NCBI GenBank assembly: GCA_030849805.1 | Contig: JASANZ010002141.1 | Location: 1-51,143, forward strand | Source: Sergeia podlipaevii | Taxonomy: Eukaryota > Euglenozoa > Kinetoplastea > Trypanosomatida > Trypanosomatidae | DNA length: 51,143 bases | Direction: 5' to 3' | In this document: piece by piece, positions 1-10,694 of the stretch | Numbering within the stretch: the first letter of the stretch is position 1 | Layout of the letters: every line of letters begins with the position of its first letter | Program-made: the position numbers and the translations under genes | The notes under the pieces: generated by a model | Databases searched by the model: none | What the model saw: the letters and a program-made list of their open reading frames with translations, nothing else | Told to the model about the DNA's origin: nothing

Positions 1-693
1 TAAAATATATAAAGAAGGGGTCAAATCATCGTACTCCTCAACTAAAAATGCACGCATGTACATGATCATCATCATAGTCTTTCAAAAAAAAAAAAAAAAA
101 AAAAAAGATAGCAAGGCGACTTTTTTTAAAATAAAGCTTTTCCCATTTACACGCAATCGCATACGAGTGTGTGAGTGTACCTATTTTGTTTAAACAAATA
201 TATATATATATATACTGCCAAAAAAGAAAAAAAAAGTAGATTTCACATGTGCAAGGTAGCCATCGGCGCGTGTAAGGCGTGTTGCCTTCCATCTTTACCT
301 CTCATGCTTTCGCCTGCTCTCTTTCTCAGTACTCTCCATATAATGGTGTATCTAGCGTAGTAGTGTATGATTTTCACCGAAATCACAAAGAAGCGGGATA
401 TATAAATTCTTTGCGGACGTGATCGCATATATACATATACACGTATATATGGGTAATGCACCACCGCAACTTCCTGGCTTTCTGTGAACCAACAAAGCTT
501 CTCAGTCAACTTTAAAGCAACAAAAATCAGTGCCCCCCCGCCTCAAAAAAAAAAAAAAATTAAGTCGCAAAATGCATAGAAATTGATATTTTCTGTTTAA
601 CAACCCAACACAATGTTTACCAAGAAAAAAAAAAGTGGTTGCTTTTGTTGTTGTTGTTGATCAGCAGAGCGTCAGAAATTCGATTGCACTTTG
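1..693. other. Spacer downstream of the 1110-aa gene
   Basis: No gene is supported here. The stretch is AT-rich, with an A run of about 23 bases near 84-106, a TA tract near 198-213, a C7 run at 533-539 and a TTG repeat at about 643-660. On the minus (transcribed) strand it should hold the 3' UTR of the coiled-coil gene and pyrimidine tracts serving the next gene beyond the window. Short reading frames here are low-complexity and are not convincing. Confidence 0.6.
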
Positions 694-3600
694 CTACTTC
701 TTCCTAACCCCGCTACTGCTGAGGCTGCGCCGAATCTTGCTGCCGCTGCCATCCCCAGTAGGCACTACCACGCTGCGATGATGCGGGTGGCGTGAAGGCA
801 GTGTGGGTGTGCTGGATCGCTCAGGACCCGTCGTGCCACCCCTTCCCCCGCCTGTGAGCAGAAGGTTGCCTGCACTACGCGATAAGGAACGCCTAGGCGT
901 GCTAGTCCTGCGATGCCCCGTGACCTCCATGGATCCTACCGTTCGTGACAAATCCAACTCCCCTCCAGTGGTACCTGACACATGTCTTTGCTGATGGTCC
1001 TCGGAAGATGACCTGCGATGCTCACCAATATACGTCGTATAGCGCTTTCGCAAAAGCGGTGTTTCACTACTCCGCTGCACACCAAGTCCAGCGCCACCAG
1101 CGGCCGCGTTGTTGCCGCCACCAGCACTACCGACGCCAGTGCCAGAGGTAGCTAAGGTGGTTGCGTCGGGAGGTGCCACCGCGCCTGCGCTGCTTGCATT
1201 ACCAAGCTGAGTAGACTTGATAGGAATATACAGTCCGGGAGACATTCGAGAAAAGAACGACTTCAGCTGCGCGGGCAACGAGGATGTCTGGGAAGCAGTG
1301 GAAGGGTTAGCAGTGACGGTGACGAAGTCATGGTCCACCACCTCGTCCAGACTTAGCTTAGTGAGGCTACTACTAACAGGCGTACGCTGCGTCCCTGACA
1401 AGTTTGAAGCCGCAGGGTCCCCGCTACTGCTATTGCCGATACCACCATCCGCCGCTCCTCTGTCAGCGGTGGCTGCATCTGGAGAGCACGTGGACGTGGT
1501 TACGCCTCCAGGTCCCACTGAGAATGAGCTGCCAGACAGTCCAGCATTGGTGCCGCTCCTCATTCGAGTTGGGGTGGCAGCACGCCGTATCTGGGAACCT
1601 CTGTGTGAGCCTCCAGGGCCACCAGTAGCAAGCGGCGCGTTCAACTCTGGATGGGACTCTGCGTTGCCAACACGGCCACTGATGGGCGATGAATGAGCTA
1701 CAGTGAAGGAGCACGGTCCTGATGTATGCAAGGATAAGGAGGGCGTCACCTCTTGAACGCCGCAGGCGTGATCGCTAAAACTGAGATTACTGCTTTCCAG
1801 CACAGCAGAACTGTGAGTGCCATTCTGCAAGGGGGAGTTAGTGACAACCACGCCCTCTTCTGAAGTCGATGATGCAGCTGCTAGAGGTAAATGGTTGACC
1901 TCGATCGTGGGTCGTGGCGCGGTTACAGGGACCTCCAGATGAATGGAGCTCAGCACATCGGGCTGAGCCTCACGCTGCAGGGAGCGCCGCTGCTTGGAGG
2001 CCTCAAGAGCTGCCATAATCGCCTCTTTCCGCATGCGCGTAGAGCTATCCAAGCCTCCTCGGCGTGTCTCAACTGTTGGCGACGCAGTCGTTGACGTAGG
2101 CAGTGATGGTGCGGGAGCTACAGCGAATGGAGACGAAGGAGGTGTGCCGCCCAGCCCACCCCCAGATCCGCCCGCGGTGGTGATGTCGATCAAACGCTGG
2201 GCTCGAGAAGCCATGTTTATATTCTCTCGCGCGCGCAGCTGGCGTGACATGAGCGAGATATCCCCCAGCAGTTTTGACTCTATTGCAGCGTGGTGACGCG
2301 CCTTCTCTTTTTGTTCCTCGACCTCCTTCTGAAGTCTGCAGATAATCACGTTTGCCTCCTTAGAAATCTTATCCTGCATCAGTGAGCCCTGCGTATCGGC
2401 TGAGCGGTGTGTTGTGTCGTTCGTGGCGCTGGGGCGTTCGGTGAGTTGTACTAACGAGCTCGACGGTCCACGCAACATCTGCGGCCGCGTGCGCATTTCC
2501 GTGAAAGTAGCAACAGCAGCGTCGCGTGCCTCTCGCATCTCAGCAATTTCCTTCTTTAAAGCCGTGTTGCGCTTCATGGAATCCTCATAAAGACGCCGCC
2601 ATCGGCTTGAGCGGCCGGCAACAGCGGCGTCCATCTCCATCACGTCTCTCAGTAGCGGGTCCTCGCCCTCCCCTTCATCGCCTCCAACCAACACAACTGC
2701 ATTTTCGCTGTCCTCACTGCTGCAGTGCACGCCACATTGAAATGAGCGATGAACACGCGTGCTGAGGTCCTTAAAGGACTGCTCAGCAGGCACGCCAGTT
2801 ACTTTTGGTTGGAGCATAATGTGGCGTGCAAGCTCCAAAGCTGTTCGACCCTGCACGGTAGACGTTGGCGTATGAGAAGTTTCACCCCCGTCCCGGTTTC
2901 CGCTCTTGCCTTGCTCACGTCTTGCCACATTGAGCTCTGTCTTCAGTGCGGTGATCATCTCACGTAACTTTGAGCATTCCGCTCTCAGTTCAGCAATAAC
3001 AGCGTTCGTGTCATACCCTGCACTACCGCCGTGACACAGCTCATCCAATGAGAGCGGAGGTGGGGGAGGGGGAGACGTTGAGATGGACTTCCGTTGAGCC
3101 TCCGCTGTCATTGCCCCCGCTGTGCTAGAGATATTTGCAAAGGCTCCAAGAGTGAGAGGAGGTGGAGAGGGACGCGCATGCGACGGGGTGTGAAACGTAG
3201 CTGGAGTGGAGGAACAACTCGCCAACTCTCGCGCGGACCCCCGTGCGTCTGATAGCTGCACTGCCAGTTTAGAGTTACGTTGGCTGATGAGAGCTAGTTC
3301 TTGCTTTGCCTCTAAAAGCTTCCTCGTGAGCTGCGCCTTATCCCCAGCTAGCGCCTCGTTATCCGACTGTGCTAGTTCCAACTGCAATGTCAGCATCTCT
3401 ACACGTTCCTGCTCCGCCGATAACTCAACCTCCACCTTTGCTGCGGTGTCATCCATCCGCGCTACCTGCTCCTCCAAGTCATAAGCCTCCATAAAGGTGT
3501 CGATAAAGTAGCTGTAGAAGCGTAAAGCCATCTCCTGTAGCTCTGCTGAAGAAGCCCCCTGCACCTGTTTCGTTATGAGCTCTCTGTCATCAAGAAAAGC

Positions 3601-4026
3601 CTCTGAGGGTACATCAATAAAGCAACTCTCATGAACGATAGTTTCTACATACGCACGCACCCACTTTCTAGGGTAATGCGTCTCTGAAGCGCTGCTGCCG
3701 CCGCTGCTCACCTCAAGTTCGCCAAGGGCCTCCTCATCGGTGATCACAGGTAGGCATGGGCCGCTACGAAGACGATTGTCTGCGCCAGTGCCAGTTCCTC
3801 CAGCTTCGTCTGCCATCTTCTGCTTCCGTTGATAAGTAGCATCTTGCTCTAGAAACGCTATCAAGTATTGCTCCGTAAGAGGCACTACATCTCCTTGATG
3901 ACAACTAACTTCTGAAACCCCGCGCACTGCGGTCGAACTGCTATCCTTTAGAGCCGCCGCCTGATCGCAATCTGGCACCTCTACACCATGATCGCGCTGT
4001 GTCTCTACGCGTCTAGATACCTGCAT
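694..4026 (-). CDS. Coiled-coil protein with basic Ser-rich tail, function unknown (1110 aa)
   Basis: The frame runs from an ATG at 4026 to a stop at 694 without interruption. I do not recognise a family. After a low-complexity start, residues about 125-175 look globular and helical. A heptad-like coiled coil runs to about 265, and shorter helical segments follow near 345-375, 470-515 and 550-615. Between and after them the chain is Ser/Thr/Gly/Pro-rich. The last 150 residues are strongly basic with repeated RRS/RRSSS and TPxR patterns and end in RKK. This mix of coils and a basic disordered tail is typical of cytoskeleton-associated proteins of trypanosomatids, but that role is inference from composition only. 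It is the last complete gene of the unit in this window. Confidence 0.85.
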   Translation of the reverse strand: MQVSRRVETQRDHGVEVPDCDQAAALKDSSSTAVRGVSEVSCHQGDVVPLTEQYLIAFLEQDATYQRKQKMADEAGGTGTGADNRLRSGPCLPVITDEEALGELEVSSGGSSASETHYPRKWVRAYVETIVHESCFIDVPSEAFLDDRELITKQVQGASSAELQEMALRFYSYFIDTFMEAYDLEEQVARMDDTAAKVEVELSAEQERVEMLTLQLELAQSDNEALAGDKAQLTRKLLEAKQELALISQRNSKLAVQLSDARGSARELASCSSTPATFHTPSHARPSPPPLTLGAFANISSTAGAMTAEAQRKSISTSPPPPPPLSLDELCHGGSAGYDTNAVIAELRAECSKLREMITALKTELNVARREQGKSGNRDGGETSHTPTSTVQGRTALELARHIMLQPKVTGVPAEQSFKDLSTRVHRSFQCGVHCSSEDSENAVVLVGGDEGEGEDPLLRDVMEMDAAVAGRSSRWRRLYEDSMKRNTALKKEIAEMREARDAAVATFTEMRTRPQMLRGPSSSLVQLTERPSATNDTTHRSADTQGSLMQDKISKEANVIICRLQKEVEEQKEKARHHAAIESKLLGDISLMSRQLRARENINMASRAQRLIDITTAGGSGGGLGGTPPSSPFAVAPAPSLPTSTTASPTVETRRGGLDSSTRMRKEAIMAALEASKQRRSLQREAQPDVLSSIHLEVPVTAPRPTIEVNHLPLAAASSTSEEGVVVTNSPLQNGTHSSAVLESSNLSFSDHACGVQEVTPSLSLHTSGPCSFTVAHSSPISGRVGNAESHPELNAPLATGGPGGSHRGSQIRRAATPTRMRSGTNAGLSGSSFSVGPGGVTTSTCSPDAATADRGAADGGIGNSSSGDPAASNLSGTQRTPVSSSLTKLSLDEVVDHDFVTVTANPSTASQTSSLPAQLKSFFSRMSPGLYIPIKSTQLGNASSAGAVAPPDATTLATSGTGVGSAGGGNNAAAGGAGLGVQRSSETPLLRKRYTTYIGEHRRSSSEDHQQRHVSGTTGGELDLSRTVGSMEVTGHRRTSTPRRSLSRSAGNLLLTGGGRGGTTGPERSSTPTLPSRHPHHRSVVVPTGDGSGSKIRRSLSSSGVRKK

Positions 4027-5377
4027 ATTTGTTTAGGAGTTTCAAAAACAATAGTGTTCTTTGTTCTTGTTTTTCTTTCTTGAAGAAAAAAACAGGAGAT
4101 AATAAAATAATAAAAAATGATAGCAGTAAAGCAAAAGAAATGTAAAGTGATATATATATTATCTTGCTACTATGGATATGACCTCTTTTTTGGCTTCTTG
4201 TGATTTGTGGTTCTGCTGTTGTATGTATATATGTATATATATATGTATTGGATGAATGGTTAAGCCCTTTTAGATAATATTCGCAATCCCCCACGTCTAC
4301 TATCCCCCACACCTCAATGTTATGTATGTGACTTTGTTGTCTAGAGAGCACACACGAAAAGGAGTGAGAAATCAGAGAGGCCGGAGAAAAAGAAAAAACT
4401 GTATGTGTATATCAGATAGAAACACCGGGAGATATTATATGCTAAATAGATAACTAAATGTGAACTGCGACGCTTCAGTAGTGTATGAAACCACAAGGTA
4501 ATTCCTTATTTGAGAAAAAAAAGGCACTACAATGAGTGATTATGCAAAGGGTATCAAACAACAACAAGAAAAAGTGATACAAGTAAAAAAAAAAAGCTAA
4601 ATTTGTATGTATGTATGTATGTATCAACTATTACTATTATTATTATTTTGCGCCTTCGCAATACGGCTCTCTCTCTCTACCTCTATCGATATCTCCTCGT
4701 GGACACACACAGAGAGAGAGAGAAACAGTGTCAGAAAAAACCTAGAAAAACGCTATGAGTGGGTAAGATGGAGCAAATACTTCAAAAAAAAAAACACGGT
4801 ATAGAGAGAAAATACATATATATATATATAATAATAACAATAATAATAATGATGGCATTGAATGCAAAAGATGATCATGATTCAGGAAAAAAAAAAGCTG
4901 TATATCGGCATATGAAAAAGGCTCAACAGATTTAGACCACAGATACAGCTTACAATTCTGCTATTCTGTTCTTACTTTGTTCTGTGTGCTAAACACTCGC
5001 ATAAAAAAAAAAAAAGGCACGTGAGCACTTTTGCTAAAGCTATCCAAGCAGGTAAAGGTAAGAAAAAAAAAAAAGCATGCAATAGCAAGATAGCATAAAA
5101 CGTGAAAACATGTCCTACATATCAAGCAAAGTACCAAACACACAAAAAAAAAAGCAGATAAAAGGTATATAAATACTACAGTAAGCAACAACACAGACCA
5201 ATATATTCAAACAACAAACAAAACAATATAGCAGTTACGTGTGCTGACAAAGAAAAAGGAAGTAAAGTCATGCTCTCTCTCTCTCTCTCTCGCAGCAAGT
5301 AGCATACACAGGAGGCATTTGCTTTCAAAAAAAAAAAAAAACTGTAAATTTCGCGCTAGTAAGACTAAGAAATCAAA
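4027..5377. other. Spacer with regularly recurring A-tracts
   Basis: There is no credible gene in these 1.35 kb. On the minus strand the region should contain the 3' UTR of the 437-aa gene and the splice acceptor region of the coiled-coil gene. It holds many A9-A14 runs (for example near 4585, 4890, 5005, 5057, 5145 and 5327), several followed by GC, a GTAT repeat near 4605-4623, a TA tract near 4815-4831 and a CT repeat near 5274-5292. Confidence 0.6.
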
Positions 5378-6691
5378 CTAGCACGCGGATGTGTCCCCAA
5401 CACGAAAAACAAACACGAGATCGTCTTCTTTGCTGACCTCCTCCATCTTCTTGTTAATCTCTTCCCATGAGTTGCCTTCAAGGGACTCAACTTTTCCCCC
5501 AAGACACTCGTACATAGCCCGTAGCACGTCCTTTACCGCTGTGCCCGCTCCGTCGTCGGTGGTGTTACCGTTGCTCTCCGACACAGTGGCTTGGGACAGC
5601 AACCTTAAAGCTTCATTATCGCCCAGGGTAACACCGCCACCACCACTTCCTCCTGGCACACGCTGGATCGTCGAGTGTAGGTCCTCAAAGTCAATGTCAT
5701 AGTCAAGTGCATCGTCGCCAACTGGAGCAGCCGGATCAGGAACAGTAAGAGGACTGAAGCTTATCTGACTATGCATCTTCACATGCTCGTCCTCGCCCTC
5801 CGCGGCGGTGCGCAACTCTGGGGCCCTGGAAAAGGCGATCACACTGTCCTCCGCATGCCCCTCCACCGCTTTCGAGCATTCAGCACCCTCTCCCTCTTCC
5901 TGCTGCTCCTCCTCTGTCTTGAGCGCAAGGACGCCTCCCTCGCTGTCACGTCCGCTGTCGGAAACTTGATACATCTCCACAAACCCGTCCTCGCACTCCC
6001 TCATCAACAATGGCGTATAGCCCAGCAGTTCTTTCACATGAGCGCGGCGGCGGTCGTCTGGGCCTCTGCTTGTGCGGACTTTACTTGGCAGATAGGCACC
6101 TCCCATGGAAAAGACAATGGAGCCCAGAGCAGTACCAAAACCAGGCAGCAGCAGTGTGCCCAGCGCTGCTCCTACCCCGCTCCCAGCTACGCTGCCGGCG
6201 CTCACGTAACACACCGTCGCCAAGTCGTAGCGATACTGAGCGAAAGACATCTTATCCTCCGCCTCCCGCCAGAACTGTGCGTTGCTCGTGATGAGCGAGC
6301 ACGTGGTGAAGGTTGCACTCACCGCGGCTGTCGCCAGCGCGGACGCCACAGAGCCCTTGATGCCGTATGTACTGATATGATAAAACATGGTGCGGCTGCC
6401 GAGATTGCGGATAGCGGTATCGGTGGACTGCGTTGCCAAAAAATCCGTGACTAATTTCACAAGCCACACCATGCGACTCGGGGACTGCATAGAGACACGC
6501 ATTGCAATGAAGCGCAGGGTCTCAGTCTGTACGTGAGTGCGCACAGAGGACGAGGACATAATGGCCTCTCCTAGAAGTTCCGGAGTGAGCTTACCAGAAA
6601 CGGCAGTGCCAAGCAGTACCTTGGCAATCTTAGCGCCGACATGGGTGCCAACGAGGACCACCTTAACTGGTATCGTGCTGGTCCCTGGCAT
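5378..6691 (-). CDS. Glycine-zipper membrane protein with acidic C-terminal tail, function unknown (437 aa)
   Basis: The first ATG of the frame is at 6691. The frame stays open a little further upstream but only with non-ATG codons, so 6691 is taken as the start. The N-terminal half (residues 1-205) is hydrophobic. A segment at about 110-138 is rich in Ala/Thr. A second at about 157-201 carries closely spaced glycines (GSVAGSGVGAALGTLL, then GFGTALGSIV), a pattern seen in glycine-zipper membrane helices. From about residue 210 the protein becomes polar and acidic, with many Glu/Asp stretches. There is no clear signal peptide. I do not recognise the family. A membrane-inserted hairpin with a soluble acidic domain is the simplest reading. 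Confidence 0.82.
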   Translation of the reverse strand: MPGTSTIPVKVVLVGTHVGAKIAKVLLGTAVSGKLTPELLGEAIMSSSSVRTHVQTETLRFIAMRVSMQSPSRMVWLVKLVTDFLATQSTDTAIRNLGSRTMFYHISTYGIKGSVASALATAAVSATFTTCSLITSNAQFWREAEDKMSFAQYRYDLATVCYVSAGSVAGSGVGAALGTLLLPGFGTALGSIVFSMGGAYLPSKVRTSRGPDDRRRAHVKELLGYTPLLMRECEDGFVEMYQVSDSGRDSEGGVLALKTEEEQQEEGEGAECSKAVEGHAEDSVIAFSRAPELRTAAEGEDEHVKMHSQISFSPLTVPDPAAPVGDDALDYDIDFEDLHSTIQRVPGGSGGGGVTLGDNEALRLLSQATVSESNGNTTDDGAGTAVKDVLRAMYECLGGKVESLEGNSWEEINKKMEEVSKEDDLVFVFRVGDTSAC

Positions 6692-7150
6692 CCGATGTGT
6701 ATATATAAACAGATGGGGAAAAAAGTTCAAACAATGTATATCTTGGCAGTCTAAAAAAGAAATTGCAAATCTCAGTTATGCTAGAGGTAAAGAAAAAAAA
6801 AAAGGAAGCTCAGTGTTCTCACTGTGAAACCCCGCTTTCAATACTGTTTGCTAGCGCTATTGGTACTTTGATTTCTTTAATGTGTGTTTATGATTGTGTG
6901 TGTGTGTGTGTGTAGTAAAGCAATTGATAAGCAAAGAAGAAAAAAAAGAGTGCCGCAGGAAATGTCTGCCCTCACACGCACTATGTACAAAACAATAATA
7001 GTAGTAGTAATAGGAATGAGTTTTTCAAAAAAAAATTGAAATGATGCAATGGGTTGAGTAGGGAATTGATGTAGCAGAAAAGCACACACACACAGAAAAA
7101 AAGGAGAAGCCTGACAAACATGAAGATAAGAGGATGCTACCACATGATTT

Positions 7151-7439
7151 ATTCTCTGGTAACACTCGCAGTGGTGCTCATTGTGATACGTCGCAATATA
7201 TTACTATCGTTTGTATTTTTTTTTCAAAGCTGTCTCCCAGTAATGTGGAGCATTGCTCACATCAGAAGGAAAGAGAAAAATAAATAAACAAAAGAGTACA
7301 AGTCGGCAATAATCTATCACGTCAATGCCGTAGTTCCGTGCAAAGGCAAAAATGCATAGCACAAGCAGCACACTGTACGTATGGTGTGCACCTGTACACC
7401 AATACATTGCACTACTCAACTCCACGGTAAGACAACAAT
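7151..7439. repeat. Direct repeat, copy 1 (289 bp)
   Basis: Starting at ATTCTCTGGTAACACTCGCA, this block reappears at 7441-7728 with only three differences: a T run of 9 instead of 8, one G/A change in GAAGGAAAG, and one C/T change in CCACGG. It ends right at the N at 7440. It may be a true tandem duplication or an artefact of joining two overlapping contig ends. Confidence 0.95.
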
Positions 7440-7440
7440 N
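7440..7440. other. Ambiguous base (N), probable contig junction
   Basis: This is the only non-ACGT base I noticed in the window. It sits exactly between two copies of the same 289-bp sequence: the left copy ends at the N and the right copy starts at it. That is the signature of two contigs whose overlapping ends were joined by a placeholder instead of being merged. Confidence 0.8.
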
Positions 7441-7728
7441 ATTCTCTGGTAACACTCGCAGTGGTGCTCATTGTGATACGTCGCAATATATTACTATCGT
7501 TTGTATTTTTTTTCAAAGCTGTCTCCCAGTAATGTGGAGCATTGCTCACATCAGAAGAAAAGAGAAAAATAAATAAACAAAAGAGTACAAGTCGGCAATA
7601 ATCTATCACGTCAATGCCGTAGTTCCGTGCAAAGGCAAAAATGCATAGCACAAGCAGCACACTGTACGTATGGTGTGCACCTGTACACCAATACATTGCA
7701 CTACTCAACTCCATGGTAAGACAACAAT
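7441..7728. repeat. Direct repeat, copy 2 (288 bp)
   Basis: This is the second copy of the block at 7151-7439, one T shorter in the homopolymer and with two substitutions. Beyond its end the sequence continues into a TATGTATATATA tract that copy 1 lacks because copy 1 stops at the N. Confidence 0.95.
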
Positions 7729-7876
7729 ATATGTATATATAATGAAGAGGCACTCCTCTCTCTCTCTATATATATATATATCGCCTCCTGTATTTCTATA
7801 AATACGCTTCTAACAATTTATGTTTGTGTAGCATAAATGTATCTATATCTATCACTCCTTAGTGCGATTTAGGGAG

Positions 7877-8785
7877 TTACGACTTGCACACACATCCTCC
7901 TACGAACGCCGAGGCAGACCGCGCTTGCTCTGCCCTGTTGATCTGGCTGGCAATACGTACATCCCTCTTATTCTTCGCTATAATATTGGGGGCTGCAGGA
8001 GCGCCTTCCGATGTGCGGCCAGCAGCAGGAGGCACGTAGAACTCTCCACGCATCACACGCGTCATCACAGGCTCACCACGGAGCAACTGTTGTCGATAGT
8101 TATTATCGAGTGCCCACTGGCCATGCTCGCGCTCCGCCAAGCGAGTTGCCGTGTATGCGTTCGGCACAGCCTTCGAAGTAGAGAGCTGAGCTCCGGTTAG
8201 TTGCAGGTACTGATCGCGGGTGCGTCGCAGCGGAAGAGATCTCTCGTGGCGAAGAATAGCCTGCTGGTGATGATATGCCTTGCTGTGCTCCCGAGAGTTG
8301 TTTATACCGTACTCTCCCCCACACACATCGCTCACTATCGCAGGCTCAATAAAAGCCTCGTGTCGCGCCTTGCGCAGCTGAAGAGCAAAGCAGGAGTTGG
8401 GGGCCGCCTTTGCGGCCACTGCGGCGCCTTTCCCGGAGGACTGCGCCAGCAGCTCGCTGTGATGCTCTGGGGTGAGGGTGTTTAGCTCGACAGCAAGGTT
8501 AAGTTGCATGCCAAGGTGTGTCTGAGTATCAAGATCAGCTCTGCCACCATGCCCAACGCAATCTACCCACGACCGGCGCTGCTTGGGGCCAAACGTAGGG
8601 CCGCCCACAAGCTCGACGGCGGAAGCGGTGGTACGAGGTCGCCTATCCTGCTGATGGGAAGTGCTGTGAGCAGCACATGAAGTGGTGCTAGCAGCGCTGG
8701 TTAATCGCTTTTGAAAGAGTCGCTGTACGGCCTGACTGTTGCGCTGGCGTGACTCACACAACAGTTGTGACTCACCGCTGTTCAT
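7877..8785 (-). CDS. Conserved-looking hypothetical protein (302 aa)
   Basis: The first ATG in frame is at 8785 (protein starting MNSGES). Two codons further upstream are open but contain no ATG. The protein is hydrophilic, rich in Arg, Gln and Ala, with no membrane segment and no domain that I recognise. Residues about 160-245 have a dense pattern of aromatic and charged residues (around EYGINNSREHSKAYHHQQ and EREHGQWALDNNYRQQ) that looks constrained and not low-complexity. The C-terminus ends GGCVCKS, with two cysteines close to the end. Codon composition matches its neighbours. Function unknown. Confidence 0.8.
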   Translation of the reverse strand: MNSGESQLLCESRQRNSQAVQRLFQKRLTSAASTTSCAAHSTSHQQDRRPRTTASAVELVGGPTFGPKQRRSWVDCVGHGGRADLDTQTHLGMQLNLAVELNTLTPEHHSELLAQSSGKGAAVAAKAAPNSCFALQLRKARHEAFIEPAIVSDVCGGEYGINNSREHSKAYHHQQAILRHERSLPLRRTRDQYLQLTGAQLSTSKAVPNAYTATRLAEREHGQWALDNNYRQQLLRGEPVMTRVMRGEFYVPPAAGRTSEGAPAAPNIIAKNKRDVRIASQINRAEQARSASAFVGGCVCKS

Positions 8786-9040
8786 GATCACAAGACCGCT
8801 AGTTTCTTTTTTTTTTTTGTGGCTGTGGTCGTTGCTGTTTTTTGTAAGTACAACACACTGGTGCTAGGTATATATTCTGTGTTTTAACGCTCAAGACAAA
8901 AAGTAGTATGTATATGAAGATAATTTTGAGTGGATCTATGTGTGAGTTTCCTTTTTAATAAAGAAGGAATTCTTTTCGAAAGCGGGCTACCCAGTATTTG
9001 CGAACAACAGCATAAAAAAAAATATACGAAAATGCATATA

Positions 9041-9077
<37 letters not shown>

Positions 9078-10694
9078 TAAGAAGAGCACTGATGATTAAG
9101 CTGTATCGCGCATATCTGAGCGCATTCCTGATGAACGCCACCACACGCAATCTTCACAGAGGCCTCACGTACAGCAGTGTGTAAAAAGGCATCTGAGCTC
9201 CCTTACATAAGTTCTCTTTCATTTTTTTTTCCGTTCTTTGTAATAACAAAAGAAAATGTTCATTGTATGTGCAGACATAAATGCATATACTGGCTATTGT
9301 TAATGTTCAGTGGCTTCCAGAACATATGTACCTTCCCGGTACACACCCATCACCAGACAAACAGTACTAAAAAGCACGAAGAGAACGATGTGTCCGCAAC
9401 ATGCTATAGCAAAACGTCCTGCCCCTCCCAGTTGCAATCAACTTTGGAAAGGAGCGTGGGGGGGGAGCAGATCATACTAACAACGTTAAGATATGCCAAA
9501 CGCAAGAAACAGAAAAAAAAAAAAAGATATAGAAATGGGGGGGGATGAAATCAAGCAGTTTTCCTTCCTTTTCCCTCTTTGGAAGGTATCCACACAACTC
9601 ACTCCGATAAGCTACAGACAATCATCTTCTCCTCCTCCTCCTCCTCCCTCCTGCAATCTTATAGTATGAAGAAAGTTGGAGTAAAAGAAAAGAAAAATTG
9701 AAGCAATACATTTTACCCTCTTCTCTGCTTAATTTCAAATTCTGCGAACAAAGCAAACATCGATGCACCTCCCCCACACTCCAGCCTCTTCTACACTTCT
9801 TCTCTTTCATTCTCCTCTCTCTCTCTCTCTGCACCCAATCCAATATTTTTCTTCTTTCGTTTCACATGCTCATGTGTGTGCGTGTGTGTGTCTCTCTCCG
9901 TCATAATATTTTTTAAAAGAAAATCAGCACTGATGTCATAATGATTTCTTCGCCAATGAATCTCCTAAATGATGATATTGGTTAACGCAAGTCCGTATCT
10001 AACAGAAAAGATCAATATTAAAAAAAAAAAAAACAGTTCAACTCCAAAAAAAAAAAGCATACTATAATTTTTGCTACTATATGCGCGCGGATGAGACAGC
10101 TAACTTAATGATTTGACAGCAAAAACAACAACAACAGCAACAGCGGTAACAATAAACGTTTTGTACTTTCTTCCTTATCAGCACAACATCGTGGTTCCCT
10201 TCAGTTTTTTTACTGTTGATGATGGTGTTGGTGTGTATTGATTTTCGTTTTTTTTCTTTTTGATAATGTGCGAGCTGTTTGCCTTTCTTCCTAAACCTAA
10301 ATGTAATAGTCCTTTCTTTTCTTTCCTTTTCCTTTTTATTATTACACATCTCTTTCTTCTGCGTCAATGGCACACATACACACACACATACACATACAAA
10401 CACATACAAACACATACATACACACACAAACGTACGTATACACAGAGAGGGAGAAAGATATGCTACGTTGTGCATATACTTCTTGGAGAAAGCAGCAAGC
10501 TGCCTGCTATATCGAATGTGCGTGCTTTTTTTGCTGTTGTTGTTGTTGTTTTGTTGCCGTTGTTATTTTCTAACTATAACTTGCCCTTCAATGAAGAAGT
10601 GATCACGTTTGTCGTTCCCTTCTCGCTTCTGTTGCTCATATTTTTCCAATTTATATATTCCTTTCATCCTCAAAAGTTGAGGGCTCTATCCTAA
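8786..10694. other. Spacer rich in microsatellites
   Basis: No supported gene lies in these 1.9 kb. There is a TA tract followed by a TAA/ATA repeat at about 9036-9078, a TCC repeat near 9629-9645, G8 runs near 9458 and 9537, a CT repeat near 9812-9832, A13 and A11 runs near 10020 and 10047, and a CA/CATA-rich block at about 10366-10433. Plus-strand frames over 9177-9548 and 10260-10694 consist largely of repeat-encoded residues and are rejected. Confidence 0.6.
10366..10433. repeat. CA/CATA-rich imperfect microsatellite
   Basis: About 70 bases of interrupted CA dinucleotides with CATA and CAAA variants. On the transcribed strand it reads as TG-rich. It lies in the 3' flank of the multi-pass membrane protein gene's downstream spacer and has no coding role. 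Confidence 0.8.

Larger units (their letters stand above)
6692..7876. other. Spacer containing a duplicated block and an N
   Basis: This spacer holds no gene. It contains A-tracts, a TG repeat at about 6895-6914 and an ACAC tract near 7083. Two almost identical 289-bp copies lie around the single ambiguous base at 7440, and a CT/TA microsatellite sits near 7755-7783. The apparent reading frames across the duplicated block include the N and are not credible. Confidence 0.65.

Noticed and set aside
1217..1696. Plus-strand open frame of 159 codons
   Set aside because: It lies wholly inside the coiled-coil gene on the opposite strand. Long antisense frames are expected from GC-rich codons.
7204..7753. 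Reading frames crossing the N and the duplicated block
   Set aside because: They contain an undefined codon, have near-identical copies because of the duplication and look like spacer.
9177..9548. Plus-strand frame of 123 codons in spacer
   Set aside because: Composition is that of spacer sequence, it lacks a protein-like pattern and it runs against the unit direction.
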